A stretch of DNA of 64,000 nt from NCBI GenBank assembly GCA_963848115.1, contig CAWKCP010000028.1, positions 124,001-188,000 on the forward strand, written 5' to 3'. This DNA comes from JAWKOK01 sp963848115 (GTDB lineage Bacteria > Chloroflexota > Anaerolineae > Caldilineales > Caldilineaceae). The notes below the pieces were generated by a model that ran no database searches, had not been told where the DNA came from, and saw only the letters and a list, made by a program, of their open reading frames with translations. Position numbers and translations under genes: made by a program. Position 1 is the stretch's first letter; each line of letters starts with the position of its first letter. Of the stretch, positions 8,731-16,574 are shown piece by piece.

Positions 8731-9891
8731 TCAGAGGCTATATTTTTTGGAGAGCTTGCCAACATGTGCCAATGTATGTTCCCAGTCGGGAAACACTTCT
8801 GGGAAGCGTTGGATGATCGCTTCAGCGATATTGCCGAGAGAATGGTTCCCATCCATCAATTCGAGAGCCAAACGGTCGAGTTGTCCCTGCTGGTTGACTG
8901 ACGGAGTAAAACCGCTGGCCTGCTTATGAAGCTCCTTCGGGTCGACGGATGTGCCGTAGAAGGTCGACTGATGGAATTCGGCTTTCGCCTGGCTGCTCGC
9001 TCTATCTGTAATTCGTGTGTCCCAACGCCAGATGTATTCACCGTCCACTAGGTTCGCCTTCAATCGAAGGTCGATATAGTCCCCTGCGTCCAGCGATACA
9101 GGCCGCTCCAATGGGAAGAATGCGTGCCCGTAGATGAGTTCGGGCAGCCCGGGCGCATTGGAGAAACCTAGGCCTTCGTAGAGGTCCGTATCGAACCAGA
9201 GTATGATGCCATGTGCAGTTCCATTGCGCTCGACCGTCCATGCCAGTCTCCCGCTCACGTCGGCGGATTCAATTGTCCAGTAGTCCAACGTGGCCCAAGC
9301 CTGGGGTTGTACCAATATCTGATCCGGCTTGGAATGTGTCCTCATCCAAGAGTTGATCGCCAATGGATGTCCGGCGCGCATGTCCAGTCCGTATTCATTA
9401 TTCAGCCAAGGCGTCTCGAAAGGTTGGTACACTTTGGGCGCGTCCACCAGGGTCGCCCAGAGCGTATCCTTCGTCGGGATGAGTCGACCTTCCGGTGCGA
9501 GAAGGCGGTGCCGGGCATCAACAATAGAAGGAATATGATGTTGGAAGAGCGGGAGAACACCGCGCAGGTCCGAGACGATCACATCCGCGCGTTCCGGCAA
9601 GGTCACGTCTGTGGACAGCGTCTGATGAAATACGATGCGATCGGCATAGCCGTTGGCTTGGGCGCTTTTTCTGGCCACCTGAATGGCTTCATCCGGTTCG
9701 ACGGCATGCACGCATCCTGCACCCAACTGACAGGCGATCAGGGAGAAGACACCGGTGCCGGCGCCGATGTCCAGCACCACGTCGCCGGGTTCCACAGCCT
9801 TGCGCAATGCCTGTACATACGGATCCATTCGCGGTCTTTCGGTAATCATGTCGCCGTAGCTGGTCAGGGCATAGCCTGTGCCTTCAGCCAT
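8731..9891 (-). CDS. Lasso-cluster PRMT-fold methyltransferase with PqqD-like tail
   Basis: The 386-residue protein has a SAM-binding Rossmann core: VVLDIGAGTGVFSLIACQLG (residues 38-57) and VEPDEAI. A beta-barrel region follows that resembles protein arginine methyltransferases (RHRLLAPEGRLIPTKDTLWA). The PRMT double-E loop is altered (SDLRGVLPLF instead of SEWMGY), so canonical arginine chemistry is doubtful. About the last 65 residues (LDRLALELMDGNHSLGNIAE, then FPEVFPDWEHTLAHVGKLS) resemble the winged-helix part of PqqD/RRE proteins and could dock a leader peptide. I chose the ATG at 9891 because GGGAG precedes it; the frame is open to a TTG at 9945. It is the last gene of the lasso operon, 23 bases after the kinase. 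The target residue is unknown. Confidence 0.7.
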   Translation of the reverse strand: MAEGTGYALTSYGDMITERPRMDPYVQALRKAVEPGDVVLDIGAGTGVFSLIACQLGAGCVHAVEPDEAIQVARKSAQANGYADRIVFHQTLSTDVTLPERADVIVSDLRGVLPLFQHHIPSIVDARHRLLAPEGRLIPTKDTLWATLVDAPKVYQPFETPWLNNEYGLDMRAGHPLAINSWMRTHSKPDQILVQPQAWATLDYWTIESADVSGRLAWTVERNGTAHGIILWFDTDLYEGLGFSNAPGLPELIYGHAFFPLERPVSLDAGDYIDLRLKANLVDGEYIWRWDTRITDRASSQAKAEFHQSTFYGTSVDPKELHKQASGFTPSVNQQGQLDRLALELMDGNHSLGNIAEAIIQRFPEVFPDWEHTLAHVGKLSKKYSL

Positions 9892-9914
9892 CTGGTTGCT
9901 CCCTTCGCTTGCAG

Positions 9915-10895
9915 TCAGCGTCCCAATTCTGTGCCACTCCGACAAGCTTCTAGGATGGCCGCATGCACTTCCGGCAATCTGGCAAAGTCTCGTGGGTAGC
10001 TCAATGAAAATGTGGGCAGTTCCGCCACCATCATGCCGGCGTCGGCGAACATCGCGGCCGCACGTTGTTTGTCGGTGACATCAAGTTGAAAGCTGTTCGC
10101 TATGAGCGTCATGCACGCTTGGCATTGGGGTATGGGCGCAATCGAGACGCTAGATGTTGCCATCTCGCTTTGCGGTTCCAGTACGAATAGCGCGGCCAAT
10201 GGCAACCACGAATGTGCGACAGTTTCCCCTGCGCTGCCATCAACATCAACACTAACACGCTGCTTGGATGAGTACTGAGCCATGGTTTCGAAGGCGGGCG
10301 TCTCCACAAACAGGTTGTCGATGGCATTTGGCCACAGACGCAAGCCGGAATAGGTCGGACAAGCCAGGACGCTGTCCCTAGACTGATCCAGGACCAGCGC
10401 ATCATCTGATAGCAGCGGGTAGCCGGCCGTGTACAAACTGGCCGCAAGCGTTGATTTCCCGGCACCCGTTGGACCAACAAAGGCAATGGCTTGGTTGCCG
10501 ATGCGTACTGTTCCGGCATGCAACACCACCCGGTGTTGATGAGCCACCAGGCGCGGCAACACGTGGTCTAGAATCAAGTGCCGCAGTGTCTCCTCAGTGA
10601 TCCCAGGCAATGCCCACACTCCGATAGATCCGCTGTCAGCAAGAATTTGAAAGTCCGCCAGGCCAGGGAATCGCAGTAGGTACCCCCAACAGGTTTTGGC
10701 AAGCGAGAGAGTCGGCACGCCGACTTCGTTTTTCCAATCGTGGAGCCACTCTGCAGTTTTCGGCTCAGGCGGTGCGGAGGCTAGATACCTGTAGGTGACG
10801 GTCAGGGTATCTGTATGTCTGATGTCGGCAACGGCGAGTTCAGGGATGCTCAGCGTGCTCGATATCGTCAAATCTGCGTATCGATATAGGGCCAT
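9915..10895 (-). CDS. HPr-kinase-like lasso peptide kinase
   Basis: The 326-residue protein has the P-loop of HPr kinase-type serine kinases, AIAFVGPTGAGKSTLAASLY (about residues 134-153). It also has the preceding VVLHAGTVRIG strand and the catalytic LLSDDALVLD. An N-terminal domain of about 120 residues precedes the kinase core, as in kinases found in lasso clusters. Characterised relatives (ThcoK, PadeK) phosphorylate the C-terminal Ser of lasso precursors. The precursor encoded 46 bases upstream ends in Ser, which fits that role. The Met start at 10895 is the first in frame. Substrate assignment is inference from context. Confidence 0.78.
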   Translation of the reverse strand: MALYRYADLTISSTLSIPELAVADIRHTDTLTVTYRYLASAPPEPKTAEWLHDWKNEVGVPTLSLAKTCWGYLLRFPGLADFQILADSGSIGVWALPGITEETLRHLILDHVLPRLVAHQHRVVLHAGTVRIGNQAIAFVGPTGAGKSTLAASLYTAGYPLLSDDALVLDQSRDSVLACPTYSGLRLWPNAIDNLFVETPAFETMAQYSSKQRVSVDVDGSAGETVAHSWLPLAALFVLEPQSEMATSSVSIAPIPQCQACMTLIANSFQLDVTDKQRAAAMFADAGMMVAELPTFSLSYPRDFARLPEVHAAILEACRSGTELGR

Positions 10896-10941
10896 ATGCT
10901 ACCATTTGGACTGCGTTTTCGTACGAAACGCCCACTTTGAC

Positions 10942-11109
10942 TTAAGACCTTTTCTTCTTGTTTCCCATCCCCATCCCTTCTGGTCCAGCATCTGAACCAC
11001 TGGCAGTCAACAAGTGCAGCGATCCGTAAACGTAGAGCTGAGGAGCGTGATAGGGTCGAAGTTTTTCTGTAACGTTTGAGGTGTTTTGATCGGAGTTTTC
11101 GTGAGACAC
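10942..11109 (-). CDS. Lasso peptide precursor (A)
   Basis: This is a 55-residue open frame starting with GTG at 11109, preceded by TTTTGAG and A-rich spacing, and ending TAA at 10942. Its leader ends YHAPQLYVYGSLHLLTA, which fits the RRE recognition pattern YxxPxLxxxGxxxxxTx exactly. With the conserved Thr at -2, the core would be SGSDAGPEGMGMGNKKKRS: Ser1, Glu8 as the only acidic residue in the allowed ring window, and a basic tail KKKRS. Starts at Ala or Gly would give Glu9 or Glu7 rings. The gene sits between the cyclase and kinase genes. It was missed by ATG-based gene finding because it lacks an ATG. The C-terminal Ser fits phosphorylation by the neighbouring kinase. Confidence 0.85.
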   Translation of the reverse strand: MSHENSDQNTSNVTEKLRPYHAPQLYVYGSLHLLTASGSDAGPEGMGMGNKKKRS

Positions 11110-11207
11110 TTTTTTCTCAAAATGGAGTAGAGACCAGGCAGGAAGCGATGACTACGATTTGAATACGGATACTCAAGAAGAGCAAATGCCTGGTTCAAAT
11201 GCAACGA

Positions 11208-13151
11208 CTACGAGCTTTTGGTGACGAACGAAGTTGGACCAATCGGGCGCGACAGCCATGCTGCCAGATGGGCCGCTTCGTAGACCGTCTCTTCCTGTGT
11301 CGGGTCACCTTGCTCAAAATAGCTTCGGCATATTTCCCGAATCTTCTCTTCGTGGACGTACTTTGACAATAGATCCATATTGTCGTCGATGATCGAACGC
11401 ACGCGTGTCTGCATCGTAGACATCAGATCAACGGTGAAGGCCCATCCAAGATGCTCCTTCCCACGCCGCCATCGCACCTCCTCGGGCAGCCGCCCGGCCA
11501 TGGCACGGCGCAAGATAATCTTCGGCCAACCCTGGCCCAATTTCTGTTCCCCCGGCAGCGACAGGCAAAAATCGACCAGCCGGCGGTCAAGGAAGGGATG
11601 CCTGGGCTCAACACCCAACGAAGATGCTACACGATTGTAGCGCTCTACGCCAACAGTCAGGTATGGGTGGTCAACGGCCGCTGCGCGTTCCACCGGAAGA
11701 CTTTGCCGGCGTTGCGGTTGACGATGTGAATCCAGCCTCTCCAGCCGTTCCGCCAGGAAGATGCGTTGCGCAAAGTCGGGGTTGATGATGGAGGTACGAA
11801 TATTGTTTTCAACTCGGGCTTTGCTGCTGCACGAATGGCGTAGGCGGTGCAGGCGCGGCATCTGTTTCGGAGCGAATGCCTGGATAGCGCTTCTGTAAAG
11901 GTAAGAGGTCGGCGGATATCCGCCGCGCCAAAATCGATTTTGTCCAACAGCTTCGCGATAAGCCGTCATCCAGCGCCCGCGACGTAGCAATCTTGCGATA
12001 TGAGTGCCTTCGGACAACACAGTGTCACCATCGATGCCGTCAAGCACAACATTGACCCCGTGGCGACGGGCGTCAAGATAGATGGCTCGCACCAACGTCA
12101 TGTGGCCATCAAAAGGCTCATCCAGATCCCACGTCTGCTCCTGTAAATCGGACAGCAGTTGATCCCATTGCCCATGTGCCACGATATGCGGATCCAATCC
12201 GTCCATTGTTTGTGCGGCGTAGATGGTACGCGTCTCTATGCAGTCCGCACGGTGAGGCGCTACAGCGGAAAATGTGGGGAATGGCCCCTGTCCCGCCTCT
12301 GCCTGTAGCGCGCTCGCCACGGCTACAATTGCCCCGGAGTCCATGCCTCCGCTGAGCATGGAACCGACAGGGCCAGTCCCGCGCAATCGGCAACACACCG
12401 CTCGCGTGAATATGTCGAGAAACGCTTCGGCATACTCCTCGTCAGAAGACAAGCGCAGCTCGGCCGCGGGTTCCAGAGTCCAATATCGTTGCAGGCGCAC
12501 TCCCTGCCGTGTGACCATCAACGTGTGAGCCGGCGGCAACCGATAGATTTTCTCAAAAAACGTGCTGGTCTTGTCGATGCCCTCCAACTGCGTAATCAGA
12601 AAATCGGCGATACGTGCTTCGTTGATACGATAGGGCGTCTGTGGCAGCGCCAGCATCGCTCGTGGCGCGGATGCGAAGGTGAAAAAACGCCGGGGTGAGT
12701 GATGATAGATAAATGGCTTAATGCCAAAATGATCCCGTGCACAGAACAGGGTCTGGTCGCGTTTGTCCCAGACTGCAAATGCGAAGGCACCCAGCAGTTT
12801 GGTTGGGCATTCTCGACCCCACCTCTCATAGGCACACAGGATCAGTGCTTGATCACCTATCTCCTCTGGCGGACTATTGACCAGACCCAGCACATCGATC
12901 AGTTCATCGCGGTTGTCCAGCCGTACGTCGGCGGTAATGAACAAATCACCTTGCCGATTTACCACCGGCGGATGCTCATGCAGTGATTCCGGCGTCGTCC
13001 TCAACATCGTATGGCCCAGACCCACTGAACCCTGATGCCAAGTGCCTGTCTCATCGGGACCACGGCGTTGTAGCGTGGCAGCCATGTTCTGTATTTCGGA
13101 ACGCGTGACGGGCGCCCCATTCAGATTGAAGATCCCGCATATCCCACTCAT
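11208..13151 (-). CDS. Lasso macrolactam synthetase (asparagine-synthetase-like, C)
   Basis: The 647-residue protein has the two-domain AsnB layout. The N-terminal glutaminase-like domain begins MSGICGIFNLNGAPV, so the catalytic Cys2 of true asparagine synthetases is Ser, as is common in lasso cyclases that do not use glutamine. RRGPDETGTW follows. The C-terminal ATP-pyrophosphatase domain has the PP-loop SMLSGGMDSGAIVA (about residues 260-273) and VVLDGIDGDTVLSEG. C enzymes adenylate the ring Asp/Glu of the core and close the macrolactam. The gene lies between the B2 peptidase gene (88 bases upstream) and the precursor (98 bases downstream). An ordinary AsnB is less likely given the Cys2 loss and the neighbours. 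Confidence 0.88.
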   Translation of the reverse strand: MSGICGIFNLNGAPVTRSEIQNMAATLQRRGPDETGTWHQGSVGLGHTMLRTTPESLHEHPPVVNRQGDLFITADVRLDNRDELIDVLGLVNSPPEEIGDQALILCAYERWGRECPTKLLGAFAFAVWDKRDQTLFCARDHFGIKPFIYHHSPRRFFTFASAPRAMLALPQTPYRINEARIADFLITQLEGIDKTSTFFEKIYRLPPAHTLMVTRQGVRLQRYWTLEPAAELRLSSDEEYAEAFLDIFTRAVCCRLRGTGPVGSMLSGGMDSGAIVAVASALQAEAGQGPFPTFSAVAPHRADCIETRTIYAAQTMDGLDPHIVAHGQWDQLLSDLQEQTWDLDEPFDGHMTLVRAIYLDARRHGVNVVLDGIDGDTVLSEGTHIARLLRRGRWMTAYREAVGQNRFWRGGYPPTSYLYRSAIQAFAPKQMPRLHRLRHSCSSKARVENNIRTSIINPDFAQRIFLAERLERLDSHRQPQRRQSLPVERAAAVDHPYLTVGVERYNRVASSLGVEPRHPFLDRRLVDFCLSLPGEQKLGQGWPKIILRRAMAGRLPEEVRWRRGKEHLGWAFTVDLMSTMQTRVRSIIDDNMDLLSKYVHEEKIREICRSYFEQGDPTQEETVYEAAHLAAWLSRPIGPTSFVTKSS

Positions 13152-13239
13152 CGGCTTCGGATCCTTGTTTCATTTCGGCCAAGTTGACACAAGGCTTGCT
13201 TTGCGACGGCTTTGCAGGCAAATAATTTCGACGTCCTCC

Positions 13240-13707
13240 CTAGTCCCAGTGCATTCGTCCGATCGACTCCGGCGACGCCAGTGTTGCGAAGGCCAGACCG
13301 ATATCGGCGCGGTCATTGAGCACCACGCCGTCCCGTTCGACCCAGGCATGGGCTTCAAATAGACCTTGCTCGCGGCGCACTCCGATCTGGATCTCTGACA
13401 CCACGCCACGTCGACGTAACAACCACCAGACGGCCAACGATCGCCGCAGACAGGTGATGTGCACCAGACCACGGTCGGCGGCCACATTCACCATTCGAAC
13501 CAGAGCGGTCATATCGGCATCGGAGAGGGACGGGTTGGATTCAGGCGGGCATGGGGTCATGGCGTTCAGCGCTGAGTAGACGCGTCGAAATCCCCAGATC
13601 CGTAGCCCCGCATCGATCAACGGTAGCATGAACATGGCCGTCATTAGGGTGCGCCAGTCGTTTGCCGTCAGCTCGTGGAGTTGACGTAATCTAGACCACT
13701 TGCCCAT
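13240..13707 (-). CDS. Lasso peptide B2 leader peptidase (transglutaminase-like)
   Basis: The 155-residue protein carries the cysteine-protease triad of the lasso B2 family: Cys86 in ITCLRRSLAVWWLLRRRG, His120 in FEAHAWVE and Asp132 in LNDRAD. The N-terminal helical part is WSRLRQLHELTANDW. B2 cleaves the leader after the conserved Thr-x position, with the RRE protein B1 holding the substrate. Its ATG at 13707 overlaps the end of the B1 gene by 17 bases, implying translational coupling. Length and spacing of the triad match the family. Confidence 0.87.
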   Translation of the reverse strand: MGKWSRLRQLHELTANDWRTLMTAMFMLPLIDAGLRIWGFRRVYSALNAMTPCPPESNPSLSDADMTALVRMVNVAADRGLVHITCLRRSLAVWWLLRRRGVVSEIQIGVRREQGLFEAHAWVERDGVVLNDRADIGLAFATLASPESIGRMHWD

Positions 13708-13984
13708 TCTCGACCCTCACCAGGCCGTTCTCCTGGAGCTGACGGACTAGATCTTCCATGTCAGCCTTCAACTGCGCGGGTTCGACATCGTATTCGGCCA
13801 GCAGTTGTTCATAGGCTTCTTGGATCGAAGCAGATTCAGTCATCAAAGTCCACATACGAGTTCCTACTTCATCCAGGCCAAAGTAAGACTCCGATTCTAG
13901 GTTCAGAATCACAGCCTCGCCATCAAGCACTCGGACGAGCACATCGTCCGGTGCACTTACTTGTTGAGTGAAATCGATCTCCAT
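13691..13984 (-). CDS. Lasso peptide B1 / PqqD-type RRE protein
   Basis: The 97-residue protein has the PqqD winged-helix signature: VLVRVLDGEAVILNLESESY, FGLDEVGTRMWTLMTESASI, then YEQLLAEYDVEPAQLKADME and LVRQLQENGLV. In split lasso systems this RRE (RiPP recognition element) binds the YxxPxL leader motif and presents it to B2. I prefer the ATG at 13984, which gives the normal family length; the frame is open to a TTG at 14023. It is translationally coupled to B2. The tail of the downstream methyltransferase looks like a second RRE-type fold in the same operon. Confidence 0.87.
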   Translation of the reverse strand: MEIDFTQQVSAPDDVLVRVLDGEAVILNLESESYFGLDEVGTRMWTLMTESASIQEAYEQLLAEYDVEPAQLKADMEDLVRQLQENGLVRVENGQVV

Positions 13985-14103
13985 AGGCGGACCCCCCGTC
14001 TGGAAAATGGCCAGTTGCTTCAAGAAAACGTTCGCGATTGTTCAAAATATTACGATTGATTGTCTGATTTGCAAACCCGTGGGCAAGGACCGGCTTCGTC
14101 TTG

Positions 14104-14583
14104 CTAGGCATCTTGGGCGCCAACCAATTTGACAATCTTGGGTGTTGCCAAGACCATCAACTGTTCAAGTTGTTTTACTGTGCTTCGATAGGCAGAGAGT
14201 GGCTGTCCGATGGGGTCTGCCACGTCATAGTCCATGCTGTGGGCAAGTTGGCTGATCTGAGTGACGCGGGGGGCAACCTGTGGATACTCTATCGAAATCG
14301 CCTCGCGGTGGCCGCTTTCCATGGTGACAATCAGTTGGTAGTTTTCCAACGCAACGTCGTCAATCGGCTGCGACCGATGCTCTGACAGGTCCAGCCCGAT
14401 CTCTGAACCAGCCTGCTGTGCGAGGGGCATCACGGGGAGGCCTGGATGGGTCCATGTCCCCGCGCTATCTATCTGCCAATCATCAAGTAGCTCGCCGAGC
14501 TCCGTCAATTGACGGCGAAACAGGTGTTCAGACAAGGGGGAGCGAATTCGGTTCGCAGTGCAAACAAACAATACAGCGTTCAT
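14104..14583 (-). CDS. Low-molecular-weight protein tyrosine phosphatase
   Basis: The 159-residue protein opens with MNAVLFVCTANRIRSPLSEH. This contains the P-loop C-x5-R-S (Cys8, Arg14) near the N-terminus that defines LMW-PTPs and arsenate reductase relatives. The general-acid Asp is in YDVADPIG near residue 137. It is the first gene of the lasso operon, with a promoter-like site about 100 bases upstream and 119 bases before B1. Such enzymes usually dephosphorylate BY-kinases (Wzb/Wzc), and a BY-kinase gene lies at 6.3-8.2 kb. A role in the lasso pathway, for example opposing the peptide kinase, is possible but unproven. Confidence 0.82.
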   Translation of the reverse strand: MNAVLFVCTANRIRSPLSEHLFRRQLTELGELLDDWQIDSAGTWTHPGLPVMPLAQQAGSEIGLDLSEHRSQPIDDVALENYQLIVTMESGHREAISIEYPQVAPRVTQISQLAHSMDYDVADPIGQPLSAYRSTVKQLEQLMVLATPKIVKLVGAQDA

Positions 14584-14684
14584 TTTGTAGACCTACCGTC
14601 CGTACTGGGCCGCCTTGGGTTTGGACTCGGAAAGCCGTGTTGTTGGTCTTCAACCTGGCGTCCGCCAATGTTCAACAGCGCATA

Positions 14685-14714
14685 CTATACATGTGTCCGA
14701 GTGGAATCGCCAAC
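14685..14714 (-). promoter_or_regulatory. Sigma70-like promoter of the lasso operon
   Basis: On the minus strand, TTGGCG (14714-14709) and TATAGT (14690-14685) are spaced by 18 bases. Transcription would start near 14678, about 95 bases before the phosphatase ATG. It is arranged divergently with the promoter at 14763-14791. Confidence 0.5.
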
Positions 14715-14762
14715 AATTGTTCTGGGTCATTCATGGTTAACGACGACAATCGCGTGTCTGCC

Positions 14763-14791
14763 TTGACAGCCCTGACGCGCTGCGTTATAAT
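14763..14791 (+). promoter_or_regulatory. Consensus sigma70-type promoter of the phasin-like gene
   Basis: TTGACA (14763-14768), a 17-base spacer and TATAAT (14786-14791) match the consensus exactly. The predicted leader to the ATG at 14907 is about 110 bases. This is the strongest-looking promoter in the window and suggests high expression. Confidence 0.8.
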
Positions 14792-14906
14792 GGGGTCGTA
14801 ACGCGATGCGTCACATAGTTCGATCAGGTGCAATCGCTGATCGAACAGCCGAAAACTGACCGAACTGATCGGACCGATTGAGTCGATAGAACGAAGGAGC
14901 AACAGA

Positions 14907-15524
14907 ATGGATGTAAAGATGGATGTGAATTTGCGCAACGTTCAGGAGCAGGTGACCGATAGCGCTCAACAGGTACAGTCGATGGGCAACAAGACGCTGC
15001 TCACCTATATCGGGTTTTGGGGACTTGGCTACGATTTTGCAAGGGATGCTGTTGAAATCGGCAAGGACTTGATCGACAGGGCCGAGCTCCGTGGCGAAGA
15101 TATGGTGCGCGAGCTGAATGCTCAGCTTGAGAACTATACCAATCAGGCCACCGATGAGGTGAAGAAGGTCGCTGACCGCGTCAACAGCCAGGTCGAAGGC
15201 GTCTCGGGTAAGATCACGGACAACACCAAGTCGATGGAGAATGAACTCGAGAAGATCTTGTCCCGCGTCGGTTTGTCTCGCAGTGAGGTCACGGCCACCG
15301 TCATCGAGGTTCAGGAAGAGATTGAGGGGCTGATTGAGCCCTTCTCCGACTACAACGAGATGACAGCCAAAGAGATTGTCGACAAGCTTGATGGCCTGGA
15401 TGAAGAAGCGCTGAAGACGGTCCGGGCCTATGAAGCCGGCACCAAGAAACGCGTGACTGTACTGCGCGAAACCGACCTTCGCTTGGACGCAATGGAAAAT
15501 GCCGAAGAGCCTGTGTCTGCATAG
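14907..15524 (+). CDS. Phasin-like / amphipathic helical protein
   Basis: The 205-residue protein is almost entirely amphipathic helix. The region KTLLTYIGFWGLGYDFARDA near residue 29 resembles the hydrophobic patch of phasins and polyhydroxyalkanoate-granule-associated proteins. A long charged helix follows (to about residue 150). The C-terminus has YNEMTAKEIVDKLDGLDEEA and VRAYEAGTKKRVTVLRETD, a small helical motif seen in bacterial phasin-like or apolipoprotein-like proteins. AAGGAGCAA precedes the ATG. A perfect promoter and a terminator at 15763-15802 suggest a strongly expressed single-gene unit. Binding to storage granules or lipid bodies would fit the WS/DGAT gene at 29.2 kb, but this is inference. 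Confidence 0.6.
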   Translation: MDVKMDVNLRNVQEQVTDSAQQVQSMGNKTLLTYIGFWGLGYDFARDAVEIGKDLIDRAELRGEDMVRELNAQLENYTNQATDEVKKVADRVNSQVEGVSGKITDNTKSMENELEKILSRVGLSRSEVTATVIEVQEEIEGLIEPFSDYNEMTAKEIVDKLDGLDEEALKTVRAYEAGTKKRVTVLRETDLRLDAMENAEEPVSA

Positions 15525-15558
15525 TCGTGTCGTGCGGAAGTAGTGCGATGAGCAGCGG

Positions 15559-15666
15559 TTTCGCCTCACCCTGCCATGGCGCTAAGGGCGCCACGGCGGT
15601 CCCTCTCCACCCGGTGGAGAGGGACGCTTCGCCTCCGTCCAGGAGGCGAAGCAGGGTGAGGAAACT
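15559..15666. repeat. Nested palindromic repeat (REP-like)
   Basis: Three nested or adjacent inverted repeats occur here. CTCACCCTGC (15565-15574) pairs with GCAGGGTGAG (15651-15660). Within them, CCCTCTCCACC/GGTGGAGAGGG (15601-15623) and GCTTCGCCTCC/GGAGGCGAAGC (15626-15652) each form hairpins. It is a compact non-coding element rather than a simple terminator. Confidence 0.65.
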
Positions 15667-15762
15667 CTGAACGCAACCCGCCTACGCCAGTGATTATTTG
15701 CTAACCTTCAAATACCGTCGCCACTGACCAAATGTCAGCGAACCCCAAAACTGAAGCCGCTC

Positions 15763-15802
15763 AACGGGGCCGATTTCCACCCTGGGAATCGGCCCCGTTT
15801 TT
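15763..15802 (+). terminator. Rho-independent terminator
   Basis: A 16-bp GC-rich stem (15763-15778 with 15784-15799, one G-T pair) with a 5-base loop is followed by TTTTT. It lies downstream of the phasin-like gene. Confidence 0.85.
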
Positions 15803-15834
15803 GTAAGACCGGTATCCCATTCGCGAACAATGAT

Positions 15835-15906
15835 ATCGTAGGGTCGACCCTTGCGGTCGCCCGCTGTGTCCAGTGGACGGGGCAATCACCGCCCCTACGA
15901 TACACG
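15835..15906. repeat. GTAGGG/CCCTAC-type dispersed palindrome
   Basis: TCGTAGGGTCGACC at the left and CCGCCCCTACGA at the right are inverted relative to each other, with a GGTCGCCC core in between. Related elements occur at 24228-24290, 43623-43679 and 62419-62465. Confidence 0.55.
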
Positions 15907-15944
15907 ATCATTGACCGGACAATTGGTATAACTCGGGATGCGCC

Positions 15945-16574
15945 ATGACCCAGCATCAGCAGTCTGCACTCACAGAACCGCACTTCGCCGTTGCCGTTTC
16001 CGAGCTAATCGCGCTGGACGATGATCTGGCTCACGTCGTAGAGCGCCACGGTCCACCGCCATTCTGGATCAGAGCTCCTGGGTTCGCGACTCTGGTGCTC
16101 ATCATTTTGGAGCAACAGGTTTCGCTGGCCTCGGCCCGGGCCGCATACGAACGCTTGGTCGAAGCAACAGCCCCGTTAACGCCCAAATCGCTGCTGGCTC
16201 TCGACGACAAGATGATGCGTGCCATCGGCTTCAGCCGGCAGAAGGCAAGCTATGTCCGGGACCTGGCAACGCATTTGCTCGAAGGCCGCCTCGATCTGGA
16301 CAGCTTGGCGATCATGCCCGAGGAAGATGTCTACCGTCAGCTGTTGCAGGTCAAAGGGATCGGCCCATGGAGCGCTCAGGTCTACCTGCTCATGGCCTTG
16401 CGCCGGCCCGATATCTGGCCGGTCGGCGACCTGGCGCTGGTCATCGCCATGCAAGAGCTAAAGCGGTTGCCGCAGCGACCCACCGCTGATGAGATGGTCG
16501 CTTTGGCCGAGCTATGGCGTCCCTGGCGTGCCGTTGCCGCCCGCATCCTCTGGCATCACTATCTTTCGACCTAA
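15945..16574 (+). CDS. DNA-3-methyladenine glycosylase (AlkA-type, HhH-GPD)
   Basis: This 209-residue protein has the helix-hairpin-helix LLQVKGIGPWSAQVYLLMAL and the catalytic Asp in WPVGDLALVIAMQEL, about 20 residues further on. ILEQQVSLASARAAYERL is the typical first conserved helix of the HhH-GPD superfamily. It has no iron-sulfur cysteines and lacks the N-terminal extension of E. coli AlkA, so it belongs to the short AlkA/Mag class. It excises alkylated purines for base-excision repair. With the AlkD-type gene at 1.4 kb the window holds two alkylation-repair glycosylases. Confidence 0.88.
   Translation: MTQHQQSALTEPHFAVAVSELIALDDDLAHVVERHGPPPFWIRAPGFATLVLIILEQQVSLASARAAYERLVEATAPLTPKSLLALDDKMMRAIGFSRQKASYVRDLATHLLEGRLDLDSLAIMPEEDVYRQLLQVKGIGPWSAQVYLLMALRRPDIWPVGDLALVIAMQELKRLPQRPTADEMVALAELWRPWRAVAARILWHHYLST

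Noticed and set aside
11007..11204. 65-residue minus-strand ATG frame between cyclase and kinase genes as the lasso precursor
   Set aside because: It has no YxxPxL leader motif or ring-forming core; the GTG-start frame at 10942-11109 fits all precursor features.
11208..13151. Housekeeping asparagine synthetase
   Set aside because: Cys2 of the glutaminase site is replaced (MSGI) and the gene lies within B1, B2, precursor and kinase genes.
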